A stretch of 64,000 bases of DNA from Shewanella loihica PV-4 (lineage in GTDB: Bacteria > Pseudomonadota > Gammaproteobacteria > Enterobacterales > Shewanellaceae), in the NCBI RefSeq assembly GCF_000016065.1, contig NC_009092.1, positions 744,001-808,000 of the forward strand. Reading direction: 5' to 3'. Below are positions 1 to 8,203 of this stretch, one piece after another. Position numbers and translations under genes: made by a program. Numbering within the stretch: the first letter of the stretch is position 1; each line of letters begins with the position of its first letter. A model generated the notes under the pieces. It saw nothing but the letters and a program-made list of their open reading frames with translations, made no database searches and was not told the origin of the DNA.

Positions 1-1531
1 TTAACCCTATCCGTTTTGCCAGGCGGTGTAAATTACCCGAATCGACCTCGAGATCCCTGGCGGTGGCGGCCCAGTTATTATCGTGCTGGCTCAGGGTTTG
101 ACGTATGTAGTCGGCCTGAAAGGCTTCGGTCGCCTGCTTGAGGCTGCCGCTAAATTGCGGCGCCAGGGTTTTACCGCTGCTTTGGACGGCGCGCGGTGCC
201 TGGTTGGCGAACTCGAAATGCTCGGGGTTGATGACGCCGTTACTGCCGGACGACTGGGCCCTCGCCAGAATGGCCGCTCGGTAGATGCTGTGCTCCAGTT
301 CCCTGACGTTACCGGGCCATTGGTAGCACTCCAGCATGGCAAGACTGGTCGGGCTGAGCCTTAGTGTCTGTAGCCCAAGTTGCTGACGGCAGCGCTCGAC
401 GAAGAAGCCGCTCAGCAGGGTAATGTCCTGCTCACGTTCTCTCAGTGGCGGCGCGATCAGCGGGAAGACGCTGAGTCTGTGGTAGAGGTCGGCGCGAAAG
501 CGTCCCGCCAGCACCTCGTTCTTCAGATTCTTGTTGGTGGCGGCGATGATCCTCACATCCACCTTGAGGCTGCGATCGTCGCCGACTCTTTGCAGATCGC
601 CATATTGCAGCACCCTGAGTAGTTTGGCCTGCAGGGTCAGCGGCAGCTCGCCTATCTCATCGAGAAACAGCGAGCCCTTATCGGCCATCTCGAACTTACC
701 GCTGCGGTTGCTGACGGCGCCGGTAAAGGCCCCTTTGACATGACCGAACAGCTCACTCTCGGCCACAGATTCGGGCAGGGCGGCGCAGTTGAGGTAGACC
801 AGCGGCTGGCTGGCGCGCATGGAGCCTTGGTGGATCTCATGGGCGATCAACTCCTTACCTGTGCCTGTCTCGCCCATGATGAGTACGTTGAGATCCGTTG
901 GCGCCACCACGGCGATCTCCTGCTTGAGGTTGTTCATCACCTGTGACTGGCCGATGATCTCCTTGGTGCCTTCCTTACTCTGGCTAGTGCTGTCACCCTT
1001 ATCCCATTGGGCCTGCAGCGCCTGCTTCTCCAGCTTGTCGATCAGCAGGGCGTTGTTGAGCGACGCCGAGGCGATGGCACTGATCCCCCTAAGCTGCTCG
1101 TTGGTGAAAGACTTAAACTGATCCGGATCGAAGCCATCTATGGTGACGGCGCCTATCAGGCTGCCATCGGCGAGCAGTGGCAGGCCGATACAGGCGTGTA
1201 CCGTGAGGTTGTCCCCCTGATTGGGGATCAGGCCGTCGTAAGGATCGGGCAGATCGCTGTCGGCGGGAAAGCGCACCACATCACCGGCGCGGGCGATGGC
1301 CTCTAGCCTTGGGTGTTCGTGGAGCACGAAGCGGCGGCCCAGAACATCTGGGCTCAGGCCATTGATGGCCAATGGGGTAAACTGCTGACCCTTAAACTCC
1401 AGCAGCGCGGCGGCGTCGCACTGCATGCTTTCCCTGATGGTGTCGAGCAGGCGTGAGAACCTGTCATGATTGGACAATCCCGAGGTGATATCTAACGCCA
1501 TCCGCGTTAATTGGGTTTGACTTAATGCCAT
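1..1531 (-). CDS. norR: NorR, nitric-oxide-sensing sigma-54 activator (3' end outside window)
   Basis: This is a bacterial enhancer-binding protein that senses NO and activates sigma-54 promoters of NO-detoxifying genes. The frame is open to base 1, giving 510 residues; only the last codon or few are missing (E. coli NorR has 504). An N-terminal GAF domain carries R75, D96, D99, C114 and D132, which line up with the residues placed at the non-heme iron NO sensor of E. coli NorR. The AAA+ domain has Walker A GETGTGKE near residue 220 and the sigma-54 contact motif GAFTGA near 267. A Fis-type helix-turn-helix ends the protein ([10 protein letters not shown]). It lies on the same strand as, and downstream of, the NO reductase gene, separated from it by a terminator, so it probably has its own promoter. 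Confidence 0.95.
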   Translation of the reverse strand, partial: MALSQTQLTRMALDITSGLSNHDRFSRLLDTIRESMQCDAAALLEFKGQQFTPLAINGLSPDVLGRRFVLHEHPRLEAIARAGDVVRFPADSDLPDPYDGLIPNQGDNLTVHACIGLPLLADGSLIGAVTIDGFDPDQFKSFTNEQLRGISAIASASLNNALLIDKLEKQALQAQWDKGDSTSQSKEGTKEIIGQSQVMNNLKQEIAVVAPTDLNVLIMGETGTGKELIAHEIHQGSMRASQPLVYLNCAALPESVAESELFGHVKGAFTGAVSNRSGKFEMADKGSLFLDEIGELPLTLQAKLLRVLQYGDLQRVGDDRSLKVDVRIIAATNKNLKNEVLAGRFRADLYHRLSVFPLIAPPLREREQDITLLSGFFVERCRQQLGLQTLRLSPTSLAMLECYQWPGNVRELEHSIYRAAILARAQSSGSNGVINPEHFEFANQAPRAVQSSGKTLAPQFSGSLKQATEAFQADYIRQTLSQHDNNWAATARDLEVDSGNLHRLAKRIGL

Positions 1532-1612
1532 GGGGTCTCCGAAATATCGCGCCAGTGCCAAGGGACATCCTTCTTCATCGGCAGGCTGCGGCTGTACTAG
1601 GAATTAGTATAT

Positions 1613-1647
1613 GTCAATTTAACAGTAATGTTTATTGTCATTTTTAC
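1613..1647 (-). promoter_or_regulatory. Possible NorR sites upstream of norR
   Basis: Two GT-N7-AC elements, GTCAATTTAAC (1613-1623) and GTCATTTTTAC (1637-1647), lie between the norB terminator and the norR start. GT-N7-AC is the minimal NorR site described in other bacteria. Both are imperfect matches to GTCA-N3-TGAC in AT-rich DNA, so chance is a real alternative. If they are functional, norR would be autoregulated. Confidence 0.3.
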
Positions 1648-1662
1648 ACTTGCTTTGAGGGT

Positions 1663-1687
1663 AAAAAGGGGTCGATATGACCCCTTT
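1663..1687 (-). terminator. Rho-independent terminator of norB
   Basis: AAAGGGGTC (1665-1673) pairs with GACCCCTTT (1679-1687) around a 5-nt loop. On the minus strand the hairpin is followed by a T run. It lies directly after the NO reductase stop codon and separates that gene from norR. Confidence 0.8.
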
Positions 1688-1705
1688 GTCGAGTGATGTC
1701 AGGTG

Positions 1706-3997
1706 TTATGCGTTGGCCGACAGCGGCGCATCGGCAATGGCTTGAGTGCCTTTGGCGCCGATGGCTTTTCTGATGATGTCGAACAGGAAGGCGCCGAGGA
1801 ACAGGCCGCCTGCACCGAAGATGACGTCACCAGGGACACGCATCCATACCAGGGTTTCAACCAGTGGGCTGTGGATCACCTCTGGTGAGCGGGCGAACCA
1901 GTAGCCGTTTTCGATGACGGCGAAGAACTGAGTCAGGCCCACAGGCAGCAGTGACATGAAGACCATGGCCGCCAGACCTATGTTCAGGCTCCAGAAGGCA
2001 CCCTTAAGCAGCTTGTCGCTCCACTGGATCTGACCTGTGAGGCCGCGCAGACAGAAGAGCATCAGGCCTACACCCAGCATGCCGTACACACCCATGAAGG
2101 CGGCGTGGCCATGGGTCGCAGTGGTGTTCAGACCCTGGATGAAGTAGAGCGAGATAGGTGGGTTGATCAGGAAGCCCAGTACGCCGGCACCCACTAAGTT
2201 CCAGAAGGCGGTAGCCACGAAGAACATGATGGCCCACTTGTAGCGAATCATCCAAGGGCTGGCGTTACGCATACGGTAACTCTCGATGGCTTCGAAGCCG
2301 ATGAGGGCTAGTGGAACCACTTCCAGTGCTGAGAAGATGGCGCCCCAGGCGATCACACCCGTTGGTGTACCTGTGAAGTAGAGGTGGTGCAGGGTACCGA
2401 TAAGACCACCGGTGAGGAAGATAACCGTGGCGAATAGTACGGCGCCGTTGGCGCTGCGGGCACGGATGAGTCCCAGACGAACCAGCATCAGGGCGATAAC
2501 AGAGGTCGCGAAGGTCTCGAAGAAGCCTTCTACCCATAGGTGAACGACCCACCAGCGCCAGTATTCGGCGATAGCAAGGTTGGTGTGTTTGCCCATGAAG
2601 AGACCGGCACCATAGAAGAGGCCGATGGCGACACAAGAGGCGTACAGTACCCAGATAACAGGGCGCATCTCGCCTTGAATCTTAAGGGCTGGGCGCATGG
2701 CGGCGGTGACTAGGGTTAGCCAGATCAACAGGCCAGCCAGTAGCAGTACCTGCCAGACACGGCCGAGGTCGATATATTCATAGCCTTGGTGACCGAAGAG
2801 GAAGTTGGTATCCAGGTCGAAGTACTGCTGTACGCCAATCCATTCACCAGCCATAGAGCCCAGTACTACAACAACCAGAGCTACCCAGAGGACGTTGACG
2901 CCCAGACGTTGGAACTTAGGCTCATATCCAGACAGCGCAGGCGCTATGTAGAGACCTGTGCCGAGCCAGGCGGTGGCGATCCAGAATACCGCCAGCTGGG
3001 TATGCCAGGTACGAGTAACCGAGTAGGGCAGTATCTCTGCCAGTGGGATGCCGTAGAAGTTTTGCCCTTCTACCGCGTAGTGCGCCGTCACGCCCCCTAG
3101 GAGGATCTGCAGCAGGAAGAGGCCGACCGCGGTGACGAAGTATTTACCCACGGCCTTCTGTGAGGCGGTAGGCTTCTTAAGGAACAGAGGATCTTGCTCG
3201 GCTGGCTTAGGCAGCTCTTCATGTTTGCCTGAGGCGTGGTGCCATACCAGGGCGCCAATACCGGCGATCAGGGTGACGATACTCAGGATAGACCAGACGA
3301 TGTTGTCTGAGGTTGGGGTGTTACCTAGCTGAGGATCGAAAGGCCAGTTGTTGGTGTAGGTATACTCTTGCCCCTCGCGCTCAGTGATGGCGGCCCAGGC
3401 GCCCCAGAAGAGGAAGGCGTTGAGCTGTTGGCGACGCTCAAGGTCAGGCACTGTGCCTTCCTTCATCGCATACTGTTCGCGCAGAGTAGAGAGCTCAGGA
3501 TCGTCGCCGAACAGAGACAGATAGTGGTCTGATACCTGGCCGATGGCCTGAATACGGGTGTCAGACAGGCTGATGCGTATCTCGCCATTGGCCGAGGTAG
3601 TCAGGGTGTTGCGACGTAGGTCGTCACGCAGCGATTGCTCAAGACCGGCCTGTTTGATCGAGTCCAGCTCGTTGAAGCTTCTGCCATACTGCGCCTTGGC
3701 GGTGATATCCAGCCAGGCCTGCGCCTCACGGTGCAGCCAGTCGGCGGTCCAGTCAGGGGCGACGTAAGAGCCGTGACCCCAGATAGAGCCTAGCTGGTGT
3801 CCGCCCATAGAGCGCCAAACCAGTTGACCACGCTCTATATCGTTTTGGGTGAACAGAGGTTGACCCTGCACATCGGTAAAGGCGGTGGGGATTGGGGGTT
3901 TTTCGCGATAGATCTGACTGCCTATGCTCAGCAGTACAGAGAAGGAAGCGATAAGTACTATCAAGAGTGCTATCGCCGTTAGCCGTTGTTTATTCAT
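1706..3997 (-). CDS. norB: Quinol-dependent nitric oxide reductase, single subunit (qNor/NorZ)
   Basis: This inner-membrane enzyme reduces two NO to N2O with electrons from quinol. It has 763 residues, the usual length of the one-subunit quinol type, in which a cytochrome-c-like periplasmic domain is fused to the NorB heme-copper-oxidase-like core. Residues 10-30 form the first membrane helix. The soluble domain follows (for example GHQLGSIWGHGSYVAPDW near 66-83), and from about residue 230 to the end there are roughly a dozen helices rich in His. A GAGAGG ribosome binding site precedes the ATG. No norC or norQ/D partner is visible nearby, as expected for qNor. The sigma-54 promoter and NorR-type sites upstream suggest an NO-induced detoxification or denitrification role. 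Confidence 0.95.
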   Translation of the reverse strand: MNKQRLTAIALLIVLIASFSVLLSIGSQIYREKPPIPTAFTDVQGQPLFTQNDIERGQLVWRSMGGHQLGSIWGHGSYVAPDWTADWLHREAQAWLDITAKAQYGRSFNELDSIKQAGLEQSLRDDLRRNTLTTSANGEIRISLSDTRIQAIGQVSDHYLSLFGDDPELSTLREQYAMKEGTVPDLERRQQLNAFLFWGAWAAITEREGQEYTYTNNWPFDPQLGNTPTSDNIVWSILSIVTLIAGIGALVWHHASGKHEELPKPAEQDPLFLKKPTASQKAVGKYFVTAVGLFLLQILLGGVTAHYAVEGQNFYGIPLAEILPYSVTRTWHTQLAVFWIATAWLGTGLYIAPALSGYEPKFQRLGVNVLWVALVVVVLGSMAGEWIGVQQYFDLDTNFLFGHQGYEYIDLGRVWQVLLLAGLLIWLTLVTAAMRPALKIQGEMRPVIWVLYASCVAIGLFYGAGLFMGKHTNLAIAEYWRWWVVHLWVEGFFETFATSVIALMLVRLGLIRARSANGAVLFATVIFLTGGLIGTLHHLYFTGTPTGVIAWGAIFSALEVVPLALIGFEAIESYRMRNASPWMIRYKWAIMFFVATAFWNLVGAGVLGFLINPPISLYFIQGLNTTATHGHAAFMGVYGMLGVGLMLFCLRGLTGQIQWSDKLLKGAFWSLNIGLAAMVFMSLLPVGLTQFFAVIENGYWFARSPEVIHSPLVETLVWMRVPGDVIFGAGGLFLGAFLFDIIRKAIGAKGTQAIADAPLSANA

Positions 3998-4043
3998 AGA
4001 GCCTCTCAGCGCAATATATTGTAGGTGTGGAGTACCCTGCTAT

Positions 4044-4059
4044 AGCAGCTAATGTGCCA
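4044..4059 (-). promoter_or_regulatory. norB: Sigma-54 (-24/-12) promoter of norB
   Basis: Read on the minus strand, the sequence is TGGCAC-N5-CTGC with the TGGCAC at 4059-4054. This keeps the invariant GG and GC at the correct spacing for RpoN. Transcription would start near 4033, about 35 nt before the norB ATG. A sigma-54 promoter fits activation by NorR. Confidence 0.8.
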
Positions 4060-4111
4060 TACTTTTAAGCTGTTGATTATTATAGATAAGAATATATTAG
4101 TGTCTTATTAA

Positions 4112-4197
4112 ATTGTCATAATGACAATCTAGTTAAAGTGTAAAAATGACACCGCGTGTCAAAAAGACAGTGTGTGTTTTATCTGTGTCGATTTGAT
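4112..4197. promoter_or_regulatory. NorR enhancer sites upstream of norB
   Basis: A perfect 17-bp palindrome at 4112-4128 contains GTCATAATGAC, an exact match to the NorR consensus GTCA-N3-TGAC. A second GT-N7-AC element, GTCAAAAAGAC, is at 4158-4168, and a weaker one, GTCGATTTGAT, at 4187-4197. A further palindrome, TGACACCGCGTGTCA, spans 4147-4161. The sites lie about 55-140 bp upstream of the -24 element, the usual arrangement for a sigma-54 enhancer. The first site is convincing; the others are weaker. Confidence 0.7.
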
Positions 4198-4230
4198 ACT
4201 TGTTGGGTTATGGGGAGATGTGCGGCAAAT

Positions 4231-4256
4231 AAAAAAGCCAGCCTAAATGGCTGGCT
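4231..4256 (-). terminator. Terminator of lpxL
   Basis: AGCCAGCC (4236-4243) pairs with GGCTGGCT (4249-4256) around TAAAT. On the minus strand it is followed by six T. It lies just after the acyltransferase stop codon. Confidence 0.85.
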
Positions 4257-4288
4257 GTTACCGAGCGACTAACCGCTTGGCAGTCGGG

Positions 4289-5215
4289 CTAGCGATAGAG
4301 CGACGGGTCATCCTTATTGGGACGGGTCTTGAAGCGTCTATGCAGCCACATGTATTGCGCCGGGCTACGTTCGATGATCTCTTCTATGATGCGGTTACCC
4401 CGCTTGGCATCTTCCAGCTCGTTCTCGCCGGGGAAGTCTTCCAGCGGCGCTTGTATCTCTATGGTGTAACCCTTGTCATCTTCATTGCGCACCACAATGA
4501 AGGGCAGCACCTTGGCCTTGCCCAGTTTGGCTAGGGTGGTGGCGCCCGTGATAGTCGCGGCCTCAGGCACGGCGAAGAAGGGGATAAAGACGGCGCTTGA
4601 ACGGCCGAAATCTTGGTCCGCCGTATACCAGATCACATCGGGATTGCGCAGGCTGCGCACCATCTGTCTGAGATCCCGCTTGGGAACCAGCCCTTTGTTG
4701 GAGCGCAGACGCCCCTTAACCTGAAGGTATTCCATCAGCGGATTATTGTGGGGGCGGTAGACGCCTATGCCCGGCTGAAACTGGCCGAATATGCGTGCGC
4801 CCATCTCCAGCGGCAGACAGTGTACGGCGAAGAGGATCACTCCCTGTCCGGCGGCCAGGGTCTGCTCTACATGCTCGCGGCCTTTAATGGTCATGTGGCG
4901 CTGAATGCGCTCGTCACTCCACCACCAGGCGTTGGCGATGTCGAATATCGCCTTGCCCGTCTCTTCGAAGTTGCGGGTCAAGAGTTGCTGCTGCTCGGCC
5001 TGGCTCATCTCGGGGAAACAGAGTGCTATGTTGCACTTGGCGGTATTGACGCGACTGCCGGCTATCGCCATGGCCAGGCGGCCTATGCCTTGTCCCAATT
5101 TCATCTGGGCTCGCAGGGGCAATAGCTGGGTCAGACGCATAAAGCCGACACCTAACCAGATGAGCCAATACTTGGGATGGAAAAATTGAGCGGAGAATTG
5201 AGCGTTTTCGACCAC
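4289..5215 (-). CDS. lpxL: Lipid A late acyltransferase, LpxL family
   Basis: This membrane-associated enzyme transfers a secondary acyl chain from acyl-ACP to Kdo-lipid IVA. Its 308 residues match E. coli LpxL (306) closely in length and layout. The N-terminal HPKYWLIWLGVGF segment is the membrane anchor, FPEMS is at residues 67-71, and the catalytic HX4E motif is H132-E137. GIGVYRPHNNPL and the C-terminal QYMWLHRRFKTRP are LpxL signatures. The gene is divergent from hldE, so two steps of LPS synthesis share one intergenic region. LpxP or LpxM is possible in principle, but the C-terminal motif and length favour LpxL/LpxP; the chain length it transfers cannot be read from the sequence. Confidence 0.92.
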   Translation of the reverse strand: MVENAQFSAQFFHPKYWLIWLGVGFMRLTQLLPLRAQMKLGQGIGRLAMAIAGSRVNTAKCNIALCFPEMSQAEQQQLLTRNFEETGKAIFDIANAWWWSDERIQRHMTIKGREHVEQTLAAGQGVILFAVHCLPLEMGARIFGQFQPGIGVYRPHNNPLMEYLQVKGRLRSNKGLVPKRDLRQMVRSLRNPDVIWYTADQDFGRSSAVFIPFFAVPEAATITGATTLAKLGKAKVLPFIVVRNEDDKGYTIEIQAPLEDFPGENELEDAKRGNRIIEEIIERSPAQYMWLHRRFKTRPNKDDPSLYR

Positions 5216-5280
5216 GGTTGACCCTATGGGGTTTACAAAAATTACTGCTTATTCTAACTCAATTTATTGGGAAAATTAGG

Positions 5281-5286
5281 TATAAT
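5281..5286 (+). promoter_or_regulatory. -10 element of the hldE promoter
   Basis: A perfect TATAAT lies 35 nt before the hldE ATG in the divergent lpxL/hldE gap. I see no strong -35 at the right spacing, so the start site is tentative. Confidence 0.45.
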
Positions 5287-5320
5287 CAGGGATTAATTTT
5301 CGCAAAAAGATAAGTGCCAT

Positions 5321-6751
5321 ATGAAGATTTCTCTGCCAGCTTTCGAAAAAGCAAACGTTCTGGTCGTCGGTGATGTGATGTTAGACAGATACTGGAGCGG
5401 TCCAACGGGGCGCATTTCGCCCGAGGCACCTGTGCCCGTGGTACGAGTGAATCAAATCGAAGACAGACCCGGCGGGGCGGCCAACGTTGCCTTGAATATC
5501 GCCACCCTGGGCGGTCAGGTGAGCCTAGCGGGCATAGTGGGTGAAGATGAAACCGCAGCGGCCCTGACCCAGGGCATAGAGGCGCTTGGCGTCGTGCCTA
5601 AGTGGCACACTGTGGCTGAGCTTCCCACCATCACTAAGCTCAGGGTGATGTCGCGTAATCAGCAGCTGATTCGCCTCGATTTTGAGGAGGCCTATCCGGC
5701 CGAGCAGAGCCTGGCACTGCTGGCGAGCGCCGAGAAAGAGCTGGATAAAGTGGCTGTGGTAGTGCTGTCCGATTACGCCAAGGGCGCCATCGATAAGCCC
5801 GAGGCTTTCATCGCCAAGGCCAAGGCCAAAGGGGTCAAGGTGCTGGTGGATCCTAAGGGCAGCGACTTTTCCCGTTATCGCGGCGCGACCCTGCTGACGC
5901 CTAACATGAGCGAGTTCGAACAGGTGGTCGGTAAGGTTGCCGACGAGGCGGATCTGGTGACTAAAGCCAAGGAACTCCTCAAAGAGTTCGACTTCGAGGC
6001 CCTGCTGGTGACGCGCTCCGAGAAGGGGATGACGCTGATCACCGCCGATGCCCCCGAGCTGCATATTCCAACCGTTGCCCACGAAGTCTATGACGTGACC
6101 GGCGCCGGTGACACGGTGATCTCGGCCCTGGCCACCTCGCTGGCGGTGGGCTGTGAGCTGCCAGTGGCCTGCGCCCTGGCCAACACGGCCGCGGGCATAG
6201 TCGTCGGCAAGCTGGGCACCTCTACCGTGAGCCGAATCGAGCTGATCGCCGCCCTGAACCTGAGCCATGGCGAGAGCGGCTACGGGGTGGTCAGCGAAGA
6301 TCAACTGGCCTACGCCCTGGAGCAGGCCAAGCTGAAGGGCGAGCGCGTGGTGATGACCAACGGCTGTTTCGACATTCTCCATGCCGGCCATGTGAGTTAC
6401 CTGCAACAGGCGAGGGCGCTGGGTGACAGGCTTATCGTGGCGGTTAACGATGACGACTCGGTGAAGCGTCTCAAGGGCGATGGCCGTCCGGTTAACAAGC
6501 TGGATCGCCGTATGGCCGTACTGGCGGGGCTGGCCTCGGTCGACTGGGTGGTGCCTTTTAGTGAAGACACGCCGCAGCGCATCATCTCCAGACTGCTACC
6601 CAATAAGCTGGTGAAGGGCGGCGACTATAATGTCGAGGATATCGCCGGTGGCAAAGAGGTGATCGCGGCTGGTGGCAGCGTCGAGGTGCTGGGCTTCGAA
6701 GATGGCGTCTCTACTACGGCCATCATAGAAAACATCATGGCTAAGCAGTGA
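5321..6751 (+). CDS. hldE: HldE, bifunctional heptose-7-phosphate kinase / heptose-1-phosphate adenylyltransferase
   Basis: This cytosolic enzyme carries out two steps of ADP-heptose synthesis for the LPS inner core. Its 476 residues equal the family norm. The N-terminal ribokinase-fold kinase (about 1-315) has GGAANVA near 50-56 and the catalytic/anion-hole motif VTGAGDT near 262-268. The C-terminal cytidylyltransferase-like domain (about 342-476) has [12 protein letters not shown] with the nucleotide-binding HAGH. The gene starts at the ATG after AAAAAGATAAG. Its stop codon overlaps the GTG of the next gene, which suggests translational coupling. Confidence 0.97.
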   Translation: MKISLPAFEKANVLVVGDVMLDRYWSGPTGRISPEAPVPVVRVNQIEDRPGGAANVALNIATLGGQVSLAGIVGEDETAAALTQGIEALGVVPKWHTVAELPTITKLRVMSRNQQLIRLDFEEAYPAEQSLALLASAEKELDKVAVVVLSDYAKGAIDKPEAFIAKAKAKGVKVLVDPKGSDFSRYRGATLLTPNMSEFEQVVGKVADEADLVTKAKELLKEFDFEALLVTRSEKGMTLITADAPELHIPTVAHEVYDVTGAGDTVISALATSLAVGCELPVACALANTAAGIVVGKLGTSTVSRIELIAALNLSHGESGYGVVSEDQLAYALEQAKLKGERVVMTNGCFDILHAGHVSYLQQARALGDRLIVAVNDDDSVKRLKGDGRPVNKLDRRMAVLAGLASVDWVVPFSEDTPQRIISRLLPNKLVKGGDYNVEDIAGGKEVIAAGGSVEVLGFEDGVSTTAIIENIMAKQ

Positions 6752-7584
6752 TCCCAGAGACGTTATTGATCGCCAGTGCCTGGTTCTGGGCGCCTATGCC
6801 CCAAGGCCAGGCCCTGGTGTGTCAAACGTCTCACGTTCAAGAGTGCCTTGGGCAGTTACCGAGTAATGCCAGGGCACAATTACCCCTAAATCCTCAGACG
6901 CTTTTGAGTCAGATGGGTCGGCGCGGCGCCATGGTCAGGCCGTTGACTGATGCCGATATTACCGGTCTTGTGTTGCTGCATGATGAGCGGATCCCCAAGG
7001 CATATTCGGCGCTGTGGAATGGCCAGGTCTATGCCCTGCCGATAGAACAGGCCTATCAGATGACCCTGGCCCATGAGCTCGGACACCTGGCTGTGAGCCG
7101 CTCGAGCTCCGTCTATCTAAAAGCCGACAGGCTCACCCCCTATCAACACGAGTGGCTGGCGGACTTCTATCTGCTCTGGTCCCTGGCCAGAGAAGGGCAA
7201 GCCGAGACCCTGGCCTGGCAGCAGTATCACAGGCGTAACCTAGAGGTGTTTGAGAGCGTGACGGCCATCTCTCACTGGTCGACCCCTATGCTCGCACAGC
7301 TTCTGGACAGATACAGCTGGCAGGCGCTTGGGGCATTTGAACATTTCGATTCGCTTATCGACGCCATCTATCCAGAGCTGGTCCAGTATGATCAGGAGAC
7401 GCTCGATGAGTTTGCCAGCCTGCTGCACTGGCTGTTCGGCGCCGCAAATCAGGCTAAGTTACCCCAGTATATGTTTTGGCGGAGAGCTGAGATGGGGGCG
7501 TTTATCCGCCCGACCCTGAGGCAGCTGATGGGTGAGCAGGCCGCCGAGAACTGGATGACGCAGCAGGCGATGCAGGGGGAGTAG
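6748..7584 (+). CDS. Putative zinc metallopeptidase-like protein coupled to hldE
   Basis: I do not recognise a named family for this 278-residue protein. It starts with a GTG that overlaps the hldE stop in a GTGA junction. The first 22 residues could be a short signal peptide ending QGQA before LVC. The notable feature is AHELGHLA with H109, E110 and H113, the HExxH zinc motif, followed by HEWLAD with E135 and D139, which could supply the third ligand as in gluzincin-type EXXXD helices. The remainder is alpha-helical and Trp-rich. Overlap with an LPS gene suggests cell-envelope work, but the substrate is unknown. It ends at a strong bidirectional terminator. Confidence 0.8.
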   Translation: MIPETLLIASAWFWAPMPQGQALVCQTSHVQECLGQLPSNARAQLPLNPQTLLSQMGRRGAMVRPLTDADITGLVLLHDERIPKAYSALWNGQVYALPIEQAYQMTLAHELGHLAVSRSSSVYLKADRLTPYQHEWLADFYLLWSLAREGQAETLAWQQYHRRNLEVFESVTAISHWSTPMLAQLLDRYSWQALGAFEHFDSLIDAIYPELVQYDQETLDEFASLLHWLFGAANQAKLPQYMFWRRAEMGAFIRPTLRQLMGEQAAENWMTQQAMQGE

Positions 7585-7625
7585 TCGCTTGGTTTTAGAA
7601 ATCGTTTGCGAGTCAGATAGAAAAT

Positions 7626-7651
7626 AAAAAGGAGCCAGAGGCTCCTTTTTT
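7626..7651. terminator. Bidirectional terminator
   Basis: AAAAAGGAGCC (7626-7636) pairs with GGCTCCTTTTT (7640-7650) around AGA. It can stop the hldE operon from the left and the small minus-strand gene from the right. Confidence 0.9.
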
Positions 7652-7654
7652 TGC

Positions 7655-7939
7655 TTATTGCTTTCGAGGTGGACGGCGTTCGCGCAGGACGACATCTGGA
7701 TGAAAGTCGATATCACCTTCGTCGTCAATGGTAGCGAGTTGATCTTCCTGTTTGGCGATAGCGGTACTCGTTGTTGGGGTTTGCCTCACAAAGAGCAGCT
7801 GATAACCAAGTTTCGCTAAGGTGTAGAAGGCGAATCGCTGCGCCGTCGTCAACCTGTCCCAATGTTCGTTAGCGTGAGCCTGAGAAACGCGCCTATCCTC
7901 GAAAGATAGCAGTCCATTATTTAGCACTTGAGTTTGCAT
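7655..7939 (-). CDS. Small conserved-looking protein of unknown function
   Basis: This 94-residue protein is not one I recognise. I chose the ATG at 7939 (MQTQVLNNG) because AAAGAGG lies 8 nt upstream; an ATG at 7969 has no ribosome binding site. The central part, HANEHWDRLTTAQRFAFYTLAKLGYQLLFVR, is probably helical and soluble. The C-terminus is acidic and then ends in the basic stretch RERRPPRKQ. There is no signal peptide or Cys. A 14-bp palindrome sits about 40 bp upstream. Convincing start, stop and terminator signals support a real gene. Confidence 0.7.
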   Translation of the reverse strand: MQTQVLNNGLLSFEDRRVSQAHANEHWDRLTTAQRFAFYTLAKLGYQLLFVRQTPTTSTAIAKQEDQLATIDDEGDIDFHPDVVLRERRPPRKQ

Positions 7940-7979
7940 TTTCAAAGCCTCTTTAGGAAACGCTAACATTGTTACATGA

Positions 7980-7993
7980 TGATTATATAATCA
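7980..7993. promoter_or_regulatory. 14-bp palindrome upstream of the small gene
   Basis: TGATTATATAATCA is a perfect palindrome about 40 bp upstream of the start at 7939. It could be an operator and also contains TATAAT on both strands, so a simple -10 element is the alternative reading. Confidence 0.4.
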
Positions 7994-8163
7994 GATGTTA
8001 ATCCAATATGCAAGCGATTCACCCGGCCAAAGCGCGGCCTCTCAGGCTAAGTATAGCCGAAATGTTTAGATAACTTTCCACCAAAAAGCAAGGCGGTGGC
8101 GGGTAAAAAATAAACTGCAAACTAATCAATAAGATTTATCTAATTTTATTTTCAATAGGCAAT

Positions 8164-8190
8164 AAAAAAGGCCGTTAAACGGCCTTTTTT
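8164..8190. terminator. Terminator of the pnt operon
   Basis: AAAAAAGGCCGT pairs with ACGGCCTTTTTT around TAA. On the minus strand it lies directly after the pntB stop codon. Confidence 0.9.
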
Positions 8191-8203
8191 CGATTTTGTG
8201 CGC

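Noticed and set aside
1..1531. Plus-strand frames across norR
   Set aside because: Shadows of the minus-strand gene, which gives a full-length NorR match in the other direction.
5525..6406. Long minus-strand frame (293 codons) inside hldE
   Set aside because: High-GC codon-bias shadow; the plus-strand HldE has every family motif.
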